Shown here piece by piece: positions 10,035-20,104 of a stretch of 64,000 nt of DNA; within the stretch, counting starts at the first letter, position 1; the number at the start of each line of letters is the position of its first letter. The notes beneath the pieces were generated by a model. The model saw nothing but the letters and a program-made list of their open reading frames with translations, made no database searches and was not told the DNA's origin. The position numbers and the translations under genes are program-made. This DNA is from Plotosus lineatus. Its lineage: Eukaryota; Chordata; Actinopteri; Siluriformes; Plotosidae. The stretch is taken from positions 30,044,501-30,108,500 of the forward strand of contig CM045733.1 in NCBI GenBank assembly GCA_024760905.1. Direction: 5' to 3'.

Positions 10035-10530
10035 ACCAAACAATGTATTTGCAGTTTTCTGAATCATTGAGTCACCTTTTACGCTCCTAGATAGCCCTGT
10101 TTTGTATAGGAATTTGCTTGCACTAAAGCTTAAAAAATGAGATCGCCTTAACCTTGCATGAACACTAAACACCTTAGATGACGCATGAAACACACCTTAG
10201 ATGATTGCAGCGTGCACTCACCAGAGTGAAGTATCTGCAAAGGTAGAAATCCCTATGTGGGGCTCCACATGTGTGCAATTTCTCCATAACTTAGAGTGGG
10301 ACCTTCTCAGCTATTTCCGGCAATATCCACAATTTGAATAGAGCATTAGGTACATTAAGTGCCATTTTGACGTAGAACTAGTTTGGGGTTTTGAAGATTT
10401 GTGACCTAGAAGTACAGCGTTACAATAACACCTTTTGGCTCCCTGTGTACAAATATAATCACCTGGCAATAAAGAAGACATTTTATGATGAAAAAGTAAT
10501 TAGCTAATATGTTATACTAAGCTAATTTTT
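10035..10530. repeat. older tandem unit, second landmark block
   Basis: Paralogous to 6370-6860 (shared words include tttgtataggaatttgcttgcac and gaacactaaacaccttag). It runs up to the right boundary of the segmental duplication, where copy 2 is cut at 62953 by an RTE insertion. Confidence 0.55.
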
Positions 10531-10944
10531 AAATTTTTTGAGCAAGACTTACTACAGAAGCACTAAGCTTACATATGTTCATGCATGTTTTCCCCTTTAT
10601 TTTGTCAAGGTATTGGATTATTTTCTAAACATTTGAAACTGTTACAAGAAAGCAGCTTCAAGTTTCAATTTTGATTTATTGTAATAATGTCACAATACAG
10701 GCAAACGAGGTAGGACCCAAACACAAGACCACAGGAGATGTGATGACTTAAGCAGTACCGTTATTGTGAGCCCCCAGGGAGCACAAAATCAAAGACCAGG
10801 CAGAAGATCTATACCAGGGGTGTCAAACTCGTGCCACAAAGGGCCATGTGGCTGCAGGTTTTTGTTTCAACCAAGCAGCAGCACACCTGACTTGGCTCAT
10901 TTAAACAACTGATAAGAGTCTTCAGGCAGTTGATTGGTCAATCT
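10531..10944. other. non-duplicated spacer with a hAT-type MITE end
   Basis: Beyond the duplication boundary. At about 10816 caggggtgtcaaactc, followed by ggctgcaggtttttg, matches a common fish non-autonomous hAT repeat. It runs into the RTE at about 10945. No coding exon was seen. Confidence 0.45.
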
Positions 10945-13565
10945 GTGTGCTCTGTGACAAGAAGAGGCTCAGAGCTGACCCTTGATTCGGTCCACCTCCA
11001 CCTTGAACTCTTGTGTCACACCAACAGCACACTTCATCACTCTCTTACATCTCTCATACATGTCCTGCACCACTCTAACATACTTCTCTGCCACGCCAGA
11101 CTTCCTCATACAATACCACAATTCCTCTCTCCAGATCCACAAGGGCACAATGCAGCACCCGCTGATCTTATCTATATTTCTCGAATTATATCCTCAAAGC
11201 AAATGCTGTATCTGTGATGCTCTTTCTTGGCATGAAACCAAACTGTTGTTCACAAATGCTGACCTCTGCCCTTAGTCTAGCTTCCATTCTTTTCCATCGC
11301 ATGGCTCATCAACTTTATTTAGTAGTTGCCACAACTCTGCACGTCTCCTTTGTTCTTAAAAATGGGCACTAGCACACTTATCCTCCATTCCTCCAGCATC
11401 TGCCCACTCTCTAAGACCTTGTTGAATGTTCTTGTCAGGAAATCTACTGCTACCTCTCCTAGACACTTCCATACCTCCACCGGTATGTCATCAGGGCCAA
11501 CTGCCTTTCCACTCTTCATCCTCTTCAATGCCCTCCTCACTTCTCCCTTACTAATCTCTGCTACTTCCTGGTCCTCAATGGTCACCTCTTCTACTCTTTT
11601 TCTCTCATTTTCCTCACTCATTAGCTCTTCAAAGTACTCTTTCCATCTTCCCAGCACACTTCTGTCATCAGTCAATACATTTCCCTCTCTGTCCTTAATC
11701 ACTCTAACTTGCTGTATCTTCTTCTTCTTCTACCTCCCTTCAGGGGTCGCCACAGCAAATCATCCGACTCCACCTCACCCTGTCCTCCGCATCTTCTTTT
11801 CTGACTCCAACGACCTTCATGTCTTCCTTCACCACATCCATAAATCTCTTCTTTGGTCTTCCTCGAGGCCTTCTGCCTGGTAGTTCCAACCTCAGCAACC
11901 TACTGCCAATATACTCACTATCCCTCCTCTGTACATGTCCAAACCATCTCAATCTAGCCTCTCTGACTTTGTCTCCAAAACATCTTACGTGGGCTGTCCC
12001 TCTGATATACTCATTTCTGATCCTATCCATCCTCGTTACTCCCAGAGAGAACCTCAACATTTTCATCTCCGCATGTCCTTCCCATTTCTATTTCTCTTCT
12101 GTGCCAACCTGTATAAATCATTTTCTCCCTCCTTACTGTCCAACCTAACATACAAGTCATCATACGCCCTCTGTTTGGCCTTTGACACCGCGACCTTCGC
12201 CTTATGCTGTCTCCCTGTACTCCTGTTTACTCTCTTCGGTCCTCTCTATGTCCCACTTCTTCTTAGCTAACCCCTTCCTTTGTACACACTCCTGCACTTC
12301 CTCATTTCACCACCAAGCCTCCTTGTCTACTTTCCTTCCAGAGGACACACCAAGTACTCTCCTACCTGTCTCCATGATCACATTTGCTGTAGTTGTCCAG
12401 TCATCTGGAAGCACTTCCTGACCACCCAAAGCCTGTTTCAACTTCTCCTTGAAGACAACACTACACTCTTTCTATTTCAGCTTCCACCACTTTGTCTTCA
12501 GCTCTGCCTTTGCCTTCTTCACCTTCCTCACCATCAGTGTCATCTTGAACACCACCATCCTATGCTGTTTGGCAACACTCTCACCCGCTACTACTTTGCA
12601 GTCACTGACTTCCTTCAAATTACATCGTGTACACAAGACGTAGTCTACCTGTGTGCTCCTACCTCTGCTTTTCTAAGTCACCCTGTGCTCCTGTCTCTTT
12701 TGGAAGAAAGTATTCACCACAGCCATTTCCATCCGTTTTGCAAAATCTATCAACTCCTTCTGTGTTCCTGTCCTGGATACCAAACCTGCCCATCACTTCC
12801 TTGTCCCCTCTGTTGCCTGCACCAACATATCCATTGAAGTCTGCCCCAATGACCACACTTTCACCTCTGGGGGTACTCTGCATCACTTCATCTAAGTCAC
12901 TCCAGAATCTCTCCTTCTCTTCTAGCTCACATCCTGCCTGTGGGTCATAAGCACTAACAACATTGAACATCACACCTTCAATTTCTAACCTGAGACTCAT
13001 CACTCTGTCTGACACTCTTTTCACTTCTAGAACATTCCTGACAAACCCCTCCTTCAAGATGACTCCTACTCCATTTCTCTTCCCATCCACACCATGAAAA
13101 ACAACTTAAACCCTGCTCCTAAGCTTCGAGCCTTGCTACCTTTCCACCGGGTCTCCTGAACATGCAGTATGTCCACGTTCCTCCTCTGCATCATGTCAGC
13201 CAGCTCTCTACCTTTTCCTGCCATAGTTCCAACATTAAAAGTCCCTACTTTCAGTCCTAGACTCATGCTTTTCTTCTTCTCTCTCTGCCTACAGGCACGC
13301 CTCCCGCCTCTCCTTTTTCGACGTCTTCGACCAACAGTAGTCCAATTTCCCCCAGCACCCTGTTGGTTAACAGCACTGATAGTGGTCGTTGTTAACCCGG
13401 GCCTCGACCGATCTGGTATGACATTCTTTGTTGTGATTCACATATTTTATTTGGCATTTGTTTTTTGCTGGATGCCCTTCCTGACGCAACCCTCTGCATT
13501 TATCCGGGCTTGGGACCGGCGTGAGGGAGAAACACTTGTTTGTGCCCCCCTCACGGCTGCATTAT
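10945..13565 (-). mobile_element. RTE LINE copy B, rearranged, with a nested RTE fragment
   Basis: Minus strand from its 5' end at about 13563 (ATGCAGCCGTGAGG). The AP-endonuclease part lies at 13266-12660 (GTFNVGTM, QETRW, GADFNGYVG motifs). The linker follows to about 12071. A 5'-truncated piece of the same family (11713-12070) is inserted in the linker, after which the linker and reverse transcriptase resume at 11712 (LTDDRSVLGRWKEYF, AVGPDDIPVEVWK). The sequence stops in mid-RT at about 10945, so the palm and C-terminus are missing. Several stops and frameshifts: inactive. Confidence 0.85.
11713..12070 (-). mobile_element. 5'-truncated RTE insertion nested in RTE copy B
   Basis: Carries only the last ~110 codons (MKMLRFSLGVTRMDRIRNEY to a CGDP end), the 3' UTR and a (GAA)n tail. 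It interrupts the host copy exactly between sequences that are continuous at 23500 (ggaaggacgtgcagcaag). Same orientation as the host. No clear target duplication is visible. Confidence 0.75.
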
Positions 13566-13584
13566 AAAATAAAAACTATATACA

Positions 13585-13587
<3 letters not shown>

Positions 13588-13652
<65 letters not shown>
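13588..13652. repeat. (TA)n microsatellite
   Basis: Perfect (TA)n tract between the RTE 5' end and the Tigger-like element. Confidence 0.95.
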
Positions 13653-13655
<3 letters not shown>

Positions 13656-14185
13656 CTAAAATAATTTTAAATATACAGTAGGCCCTTGACTATTCGTGAA
13701 TTTGCACTCGTGCCCCCGCATGTTTGCGGATTGCCAAGTAACTGTCACGTGATTCAAATTCAACCAATGGCTGTTCTCCCTCCTGCTGATTGGTTGAGAT
13801 GATGTATACGCCCCTTTTTTCTCATTTGCGCACAAGTTGTGAATGTGCATTTTTTAGTGTGTTTTAATTACCAGCTATATGATGACACTCAAACGCCGGC
13901 TAAGCACCAGAAAAAGTTAATGACATTGGATGTCTCTTCTGAAGAAATAAGACTTTCTCCTGAAGAAATGACAGTTTTCTCTGAAATGCCTGAAGAGGAA
14001 TAATCACCTGAACTGTTGTAAAGCACTGTAGTATTCAAGTCTTTTTCAATTATTATTCCAGTACAGTACCGAAATTAATGTATAGAATGTTTGTGTCTGA
14101 GATTTTATGTACTGTGGTGTAGCATGTTTATCATTTTGTTTTGTTTATCCAATTTATTACACTTCATGTTTTTTTATGTTCTTTT

Positions 14186-14534
14186 TGTTATGGTCTATGT
14201 TTTGGGGGGACTTTGATTTTAGTGGGTGTGCCTCGTACTTTCTCCCCACTCTGCCTGAGGGGTGTGGCTGAGCTGCTCAGGCTGATTGCAGCAGCACACA
14301 CCTGAATTCACTCCTCTTATCTACTCTCTTTAAACACAAAGTGCACGCTCACCTCTGCGCCAGAAGATTGTCTCACATCATGTTCCTTGTGTTCTTCCTG
14401 GCTCCTAGTTCAAGTGCTTAATATTTGTGTTTCTCTTCATCACCAGTACTGCAGATAACGTGTGGCACTCTGCTTAAGTGCTTGCCCTTTGAATAATGGA
14501 CCCACTCTGCCTCCTGCTGAAACTTCATTACGCC
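14186..14534 (+). mobile_element. probable solo LTR or LTR fragment
   Basis: Starts TGTTATGGTCTATG like the gypsy LTRs at 25706 and 39691, and shares gccagaagattgt and the ctctgcctcctg type of ending. It is otherwise diverged, so it is likely a different Ty3/gypsy subfamily. No clear target duplication was found; the right end abuts a (TA)n run. Confidence 0.4.
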
Positions 14535-14695
14535 ATATATATATATATATATATATATATTCTGGTGCCTTCCGAGTCATAGGACGACTCTTGACAACCT
14601 GCCATGAAGGATAACCCCTTGATTATCATCTTCATGAAGGTTTTCTTGGCAAGGATCGTGCAGTAGTTTGCCATTGCCTTCTGCGTGATGCAAAC

Positions 14696-14891
14696 CTACG
14701 GGCAATTGAGAACATTCAATTATCCTAATGTGCATGTTTTTGGACCATGGGAGGAAACTGGAGTACCCAGAGAAAACCCACGCAAGCATGGGGAGAACAT
14801 GCAAACTCCTCACAGAAACACCCAGGCCTGGAATCGAACCCCGGCCTTCTTGCTATGAGGCGGACGTGCTAGCCACGACACCACCGTGCCA

Positions 14892-14892
<1 letters not shown>
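14696..14892 (-). mobile_element. SINE S1 head part
   Basis: Minus S1 with a well-preserved head half: gtttttggaccatgggagg, ggggagaacatgcaaactcc, then tcgaaccccggccttcttgc and ccaccgtgccac. The L2-like tail is missing. It sits inside the Tigger-like element, with (TA)n runs on both sides. Confidence 0.75.
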
Positions 14893-14932
<40 letters not shown>

Positions 14933-15249
14933 AATAAAAATTTTGTACTTATTGATATTATCAATAAATATCACAGTACAAAATTAAAAAGTTTTGACTT
15001 AATTATTACGTTTTTCTACATTAATACCGCATTAATGAGTAAGACTGTCTATAGAATGTGTTTGAGAAGCATATTTTAGCGCATGTAATGGAGACATAGG
15101 GTTTTACTTCCGGTTGATCATTCGCGCATGGAATATGATACATAGGGTTTTACTTCCGAGTACAGAACTTGCGGATTATCTTGATTCGCGGGAGGGGCCA
15201 GAACCGAACCCCCGTGAATAACGAGGGCCTACTGTATATACATGTATGT

Positions 15250-16240
15250 ATGTTTGTATGTATGTACGTATAATAGGACAAATACTGAAAAGGAATGCTG
15301 AAATGAGTGTAGTGAACAGGTAACATATACAGTGAGTACAATGAGTGTCCAGTGTATGTGAAATTGTCCAGGATTTCAGCAGTTCAGTAGCCTGATGACT
15401 TGTGTATAGAAACTGTCCCTGCATCTGCTGGTGTGAACGTGGATGATCCTGTACCATCTGCTCGATGACAGAAGCGTGAATATTGTGTGGCAGTGGTGGC
15501 TGGACAACAGCATTACAACTGCTTCTGAGGGAGTGAAACAGCCAAACAGAATACTCTCGATGGTGCAAGTGAGAAGAGTCTCACTAGTTTGTGATCAATA
15601 CAACATGACTAGCTCAGATCATCACTTTTGTTGATCCATGGAAACCTGAAACAACTGACTCACTCTACTTCTGTCCCTCAATGTGCACAGAGGTGTGCCC
15701 TCCACCCTGCAGGCTCCTGTAGTTCCTTATGAGTTCCTTGGTCTTGTTGACATTGAGCAGCAGGTAATTGTCTCAGCACTATGATGTCACCTCTGCTCTC
15801 TTTGGTTGGAGGTTTGAGTCCCACTCTCCACAAGGTTGTCACTGTCCTCCCCAGTGCAGCGAACTGGGTTATTAAAGGCCGGCCATGTCTCTCACTGTCT
15901 ATGATGAGAGACATGTAAAAGAACGATTGCTGACTTTTGACAAGAGTAGGCTGCAAAGCCATCAGCATGTTTATGCCCTGTGATGGCCTGGTGAGCTGTC
16001 CAGGGTGTACTGTGTCCTCGCCTGGGTCAGCTGGGATGGGTGCCAGCCTCCCCGCGACCCTAATTAGGATTAAGAGGTTACAGCAAATGAACTGATGCGC
16101 AGATCCCCGACCTTCATGACAAACCTGAATGGGATTATGTTGTTGAAAGCAGAGCTGAAGGCAATAAATAGAATCCACACATAAGTGTTCTTGTGGTCCA
16201 ACTTGTAGTGAAATTGATGATGCAAGAGCTGAAATCAAAG
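15250..16240 (-). mobile_element. L2/Rex1-like (CR1 group) LINE fragment, interrupted by a SINE
   Basis: On the minus strand the RT motif-A region reads FSSAFNNIIPF near 16170-16140. After the SINE the protein resumes as NYLLLNVNKTKELI (about 15770-15730) and ends in a C-terminal segment SSRWYRIIHVHTSRCRDSFY...QVIRLLN near 15470-15370. These are recognisable L2/CR1-group RT and C-terminal motifs, but frameshifted and missing the YADD region. It is a dead 5'-truncated copy. Confidence 0.65.
15774..16096 (+). mobile_element. SINE S2 with L2-like tail
   Basis: Plus-strand S2 with a degraded head (ggtttgagtcccactctcca is the box B region), body (ccatgtctctcactgtctat) and L2-like tail (gaccctaattaggattaaga). 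Inserted into the LINE at 15250-16240. Confidence 0.8.
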
Positions 16241-17259
16241 TTGGAACAATATGAAGATAATAATAGATTTTCTAGAAATTATATTGTCTGGGTTGTGGAT
16301 TTTTGTTGTTTTGATTTGCTTGTTTTTTTTTTGTTTGTTTGTTTGTTTGGTTTTTTTTTTGGGGGGGGGGGTTGGAAATTTGAATACAGACTCATATATG
16401 GAATAGGATCATTTTTGAGTCAATGTTATTTAAAATTTTTGTTAAAGAGATAAGGTAACCACTACAAATTGAAAAGTATTTGTGCATAAATTACACATAA
16501 AATACACTGCACTCTGCATTATTACACTATTGGAATCAGCTGATCACTGAACATTCGAAATATGGCTGCCACCTGCATGTATATGGATAAACGTTAATAT
16601 ATGAGTATGCAGTCGCTTCTTCGTGTATATGTTCTGTGCTCCCACCACTCGGGGAATTATTATTATAACAAATATCAATGAGGTTTGACTTGTGAACTGA
16701 CAAATGTCTGCATAGATCCTTTACTCGATAAAATGTGTGCTGAAGTACACCAAGTCATGGTTTGATATGTTCAGTGCTGATGCAAGGTTAAGGTTACCAT
16801 TTACCTTTAAGGAATTTGCTTGCCAAATTAACTGAATACCAACACAAAGGCATGCCTCCCGAGTGACATGCGTCTGGCGGATTGGGCCAACAAATTGACT
16901 ACAAAACCCGGTGACCCTCCAACAGAAACCTGCCTGTGAGGCTGTCTAAAAATGTCAGTTCTTATTAATTTCTTCTAGCTTTCTCACAACAAGGACTACT
17001 ATTAATCGAAAAAAAACACAGTTCCTGAAGGTCATAATCATCATCATGCAGCAGAGCTCGAAAGTTCTATAACACTGCTGGTCATCACCTACCACTTCTT
17101 GTTCTAATATTAATTATCCAGGACCTAAATAATTATTAATAACACTGTCTATTAAACTTTAGAGATAACCTCCAAGACGTTCACATCCTACTTATGACTC
17201 TATTTCCATGTCAGCATTAATGTTGTTAATGTTGTAGTACAAGATATTTTTATACATTT
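16241..17259. other. no gene; contains an old lectin-unit fragment
   Basis: Mostly unique AT-rich sequence with T- and G-rich runs at about 16320-16375. The stretch 16795-16860 (ttaaggaatttgcttgcc, taccaacacaaagg) resembles 7140-7195 in the lectin-linked duplication, so it is probably an ancient copy of that unit. No exon was recognised. Confidence 0.4.
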
Positions 17260-17271
17260 ATAAACTATGAG

Positions 17272-17549
17272 ACATTCAGATCCAAAGAAGGAAAAGGCGA
17301 TGGGTTGGCCACACACTGAGGAAGGAACCTTCAAGTATCGCACGCCAAGCACTTGACTGGAATGCGCAGGGGAAAAGAAAGCGAGGGCGCCCAAAACAGA
17401 CCTGGCGAAGGACCGGCATTGTCGAACTGAAGACCATTGGCATGATGTGGGCGGCAGCCAAAAAAAAACGCCAGAGACCGCAGGAAGTAGTGAGCTACTG
17501 TTGAGGCCCTATGTTCCACTAGGAGCAAAGAGGACTAAGTCAGTAAGTC
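17272..17549 (+). mobile_element. 5'-truncated LINE 3' end with target duplication
   Basis: A 12-bp duplication ATAAACTATGAG brackets it (17260-17271 and 17550-17561). The plus-strand protein reads IQRRKRRWVGHTLRK then QALDWNAQGKRKRGRPKQTW, the C-terminal zinc-knuckle-adjacent region common in several non-LTR clades. The 3' tail is a short repeat of taagtca type. The clade was not assigned. Confidence 0.75.
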
Positions 17550-17569
17550 ATAAACTATGAGGCTGAATC

Positions 17570-17876
17570 ATTTATCCATTCCGATTTATCCTTAATAAGG
17601 GTCACAGAGGCCAGCGTCCTTCCCAGCTAACTTTGGGCAAAGGTGGGGTACATCCTGAACAGCTCACTAAATTATTACAGGACATACAGACAGAAAACCA
17701 TTCACACTCACATTTACACCTCGGGGTAATCAAGAATATCCAAATGTGGAAGGAAACCAGAGCACCTGGAGCACATGCAAACTTCACAAAAAACACCCTC
17801 ACCAGGAACGCAGGTCAAACCTAGTACTTTCTTGCTGTGAGGCAAATGTAGTAACCACTATTCCCTGTGCTGCTAG
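17570..17876 (-). mobile_element. SINE S1
   Basis: Minus S1: L2-like tail (ttatccttaataagggtcac), body (aatgtggaaggaaaccagag), head (cttgctgtgaggcaaatgta). Diverged throughout, so an old copy. Confidence 0.7.
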
Positions 17877-18048
17877 AAGCTGAATCAGAATGTGCACAAA
17901 TGAAGAGCATCCTAGCAGCAATAAGTGTTAAATATGTGAAATAAAATGAAATGAAATACAAGAGAAAAAACAGAACAAACTATGAAATAAAAGAACAATA
18001 GTTACATCAGGACATCTAACAAAAGACATACAGAGGCTTGTTTTTCCA

Positions 18049-18572
18049 TTATTCCTTTATGAGCAGGACGCCTATCCACCTCAGTGTGCATGTTATCCAG
18101 CGTCTCAGTGGACAAATGTAGGTATAGTGGAGTTGCTGAAATTCAGGTGTCTCACGAATGTCATTCAGAAAAGCCATGTCTAGTTTGGATTCTATCAGAG
18201 CAAAGAGAAGCAGGAGAAGGAACAATAGCAAAGCAAGTATTATGAAGACCAGCCGTGCCAACTTGGCAATCACCTCCCCAGCTCGCTTTTTCTCCATTCC
18301 ACCAGTTTGGGGTTTAAAATTTTCCAGGTGAGAAGCTCTTTCTCTTGGCTTATGGCTTCCACCGTGGGACAATGTATCTCCATTTAGAGGGACTGATTCT
18401 GGATCCTTCATCTCTTGGTCCTGTGTGATTTTAAATTCTGGTGCAGATAACACATCACTGGAGGGCCCATAGGATCCTTCTGAAATGTGTGCTTCCCCAT
18501 TTCCGTCTCGACCACTGCTGTGAGTGTTCAGTAATGAAGTGCCACTAGAGAGCATGCTCAGGTGTGGAGTGA
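18049..18572 (-). CDS. last exon of a transmembrane-tailed protein, FRMD3/FRMD5-like (tentative)
   Basis: An uninterrupted minus-strand frame ends at 18049 and contains MLSSGTSLLNTHSSGRDGN, a polar serine/acidic stretch, a basic segment, then a hydrophobic span of about 20 residues (LVFIILALLLFLLLLLFAL) and a 48-residue tail with TPEFQQLHYTYICPLRRW. A C-terminal membrane span followed by a ~48-residue tail with a TPEF...Y.CPL motif is what I recall for the FERM proteins FRMD3/FRMD5; I could not check this. The first methionine at 18555 is probably internal: a splice acceptor CAG lies at 18573-18575, giving an exon starting at 18572, with an alternative at 18592-18594 that would introduce a stop. 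The remaining exons must lie to the right on the minus strand; none was recognised in this window. Codons look intact, so this is likely a live gene. Confidence 0.5.
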
Positions 18573-18599
18573 CTGTTCACAGGTAAAGAATCTGAAAGA

Positions 18600-19359
18600 G
18601 TAAAAAAGCAGCATATTAGATGGTTTATGCTATATTGTTTTATATTGCTTATAACAAATATCTACACTCACTGTTCACTTTTAAAAAAAAAGCGTTTGTA
18701 CACCTGTTCAACCAATGGTGCAGCATCAGTGCAATGATTGAAATCATGCAACCAAAGAAAATCTTGCAAGTCATGTATTATTTTGTGGACTGTATCGCTG
18801 ATATATAATTGTCTGATTGGATAATTGTAAGAATGAGCACATATACAGGTGTCCTTAATAAATTGACAACTGAATATATTCTACAATTATACAAAATGAT
18901 GGCCTGAAATTAAAGGTTGAGTAGTCTGTCGAGATTGTACATGAATCATTCAATTTTAACAAATGTTTCAAACACCATTGCTAAATTCACACTTCAGTTT
19001 ATTGCATAGCTTCTTAAGAGTTACAGTTACATGACATTTTTGAGTGTTATAATTGATGATGCTCACTGTGCATTATAGTATTACACATACAACTCTGAAA
19101 ACAACATAAAAACCACTGAATCAGAGCTTATGATGCATGAGGCCATGCTATAGCCCCCCCTGCAGACAGCAGAGGGAGACAGCTGCACATGGTGATAGTG
19201 GCTTTGTGGTAAAATTAACTTACCATTAATTCTTTAAGCTGATTAAACTTGATTGCCAGCACGTGCTAGGAAGGATATTTAAGGGTTGGCTTTATTTCAG
19301 AATTTTACCAGAGATCAGAGGGAAAGTTTATTTCAATAAATAAATAAATAGAGGAAGCG
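18600..19359. other. no gene recognised
   Basis: Presumed intron or intergenic sequence upstream of the FRMD-like exon. 19155-19190 contains a C-rich segment and cagcagagggagacagc, partly like a CTCF core but lacking the full consensus. Nothing else was identified. Confidence 0.4.
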
Positions 19360-19560
19360 GTGTCCCAGTGGTCGGGTGCAGAATTATTGAACCCAAGGTC
19401 GAGGCTTTAGGCCCCACTCTCACGAGGTTGTGACTGCTGTCCCCCCAGTGTGATTAACTGGCTTATCAAATGCAAGCCATGTCTCTCACTGCCTGTGCTG
19501 AAAGTTTAGTAAAAATTGCTGACTTTCACAAAAAAAGTGTAGGCTGCAATCTATAATTTA
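19360..19560 (+). mobile_element. SINE S2 head and body, tail lost
   Basis: Degraded head (gtgtcccagtggtcgg), box B region altered (aggtcgaggctttaggcccc), body present (ccatgtctctcactgcctgt). It stops near gtgtaggctgcaatc and runs into an A-rich tract at 19573-19600, so no LINE-like tail can be assigned. Confidence 0.65.
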
Positions 19561-19566
19561 ATCTAT

Positions 19567-19603
<37 letters not shown>

Positions 19604-19879
19604 CAGATTTGTGAGTATGCCACTTTTAAGTCTCCTTGATTTCTTTTTCTTTTAACGTTTTGTTTTACCTATCAATTTACTGTCTAATTCAGTCCACACT
19701 GATCCATCTCAGCACTCACTGTGCTTTTAAAAATTACTAGATCCTATGACCCAAATCCATGCTACACATCATCTCAGTGTCTGTTTGTCTGTTCGCATTT
19801 TCAACAAGCGTACAGAGAGTTTTTTTGGCTTTTGGATGACCACGCTTCAGTATGTGATCAGCATGTGCGTAAACTATTA

Positions 19880-20085
19880 TTGCTTTTAAAAGAACCATTG
19901 CTGACTTCCGTAAAGAGTAGGCTACAAAGCCGTCAGCGTATTTCTGTCCCTTGCTAAAAGGGTTGTGACAGGAAGGGCATCTGACATAAAAATCTATGCC
20001 AAATCAAATGTGCGAATCAGATGATTCGCTGTGCCGACCCCTGAGAAAGGGAAAAGGCCGAAAGGATGAAAAAAAAAAGATTTTC
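19880..20085 (+). mobile_element. SINE S2 with RTE-derived tail, 5'-truncated
   Basis: Starts in the body (aaaagaaccattgctgac) and continues through agggttgtgacaggaagg, gggcatctgacataaa and the RTE 3' end (cagatgattcgctgtg, ccgaaaggatg), ending in poly(A). It is followed at 20105 by a genuine RTE copy in the same orientation. Confidence 0.8.
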
Positions 20086-20104
20086 CAGGTGAACTTAATT
20101 TAAT

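Larger units (their letters stand above)
1115..10530. repeat. segmental duplication, copy 1
   Basis: Long block collinear with 54885-62953. Matching landmarks include 1140-1620 with 54915-55380, 4750-5270 with 56290-57010, 5500-7560 with 57030-59110, 7600-8460 with 59870-60850 and 8550-10525 with 60960-62953. Long stretches differ only by scattered substitutions (for example 6660-7430 against 58200-58980). Copy-specific insertions here are an RTE fragment at 2.3-3.0 kb, a SINE at 3.1-4.75 kb and the PIF-like element inside that SINE. The block holds a relic lectin 5' end and several SINEs shared with copy 2, so those SINEs predate the duplication. Confidence 0.9.
13676..15234. mobile_element. 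Tigger/pogo-like DNA transposon remnant
   Basis: Inverted termini CAGTAGGCCCTTGACTATTC and the reverse of the right end (CAGTAGGCCCTCGTTATTCA), flanked by TA on both sides (13674-13675 and 15235-15236). TA targets and this style of terminus fit Tc1/mariner-pogo elements. Only a short transposase-like remnant may persist around 13880-14005; most of the interior is later insertions (LTR-like piece, SINE S1, (TA)n tracts). Confidence 0.75.

Noticed and set aside
19155..19190. CTCF site candidate (cagcagagggagac)
   Set aside because: Lacks the conserved C at the end of the core consensus, unlike the two sites at 35 kb.
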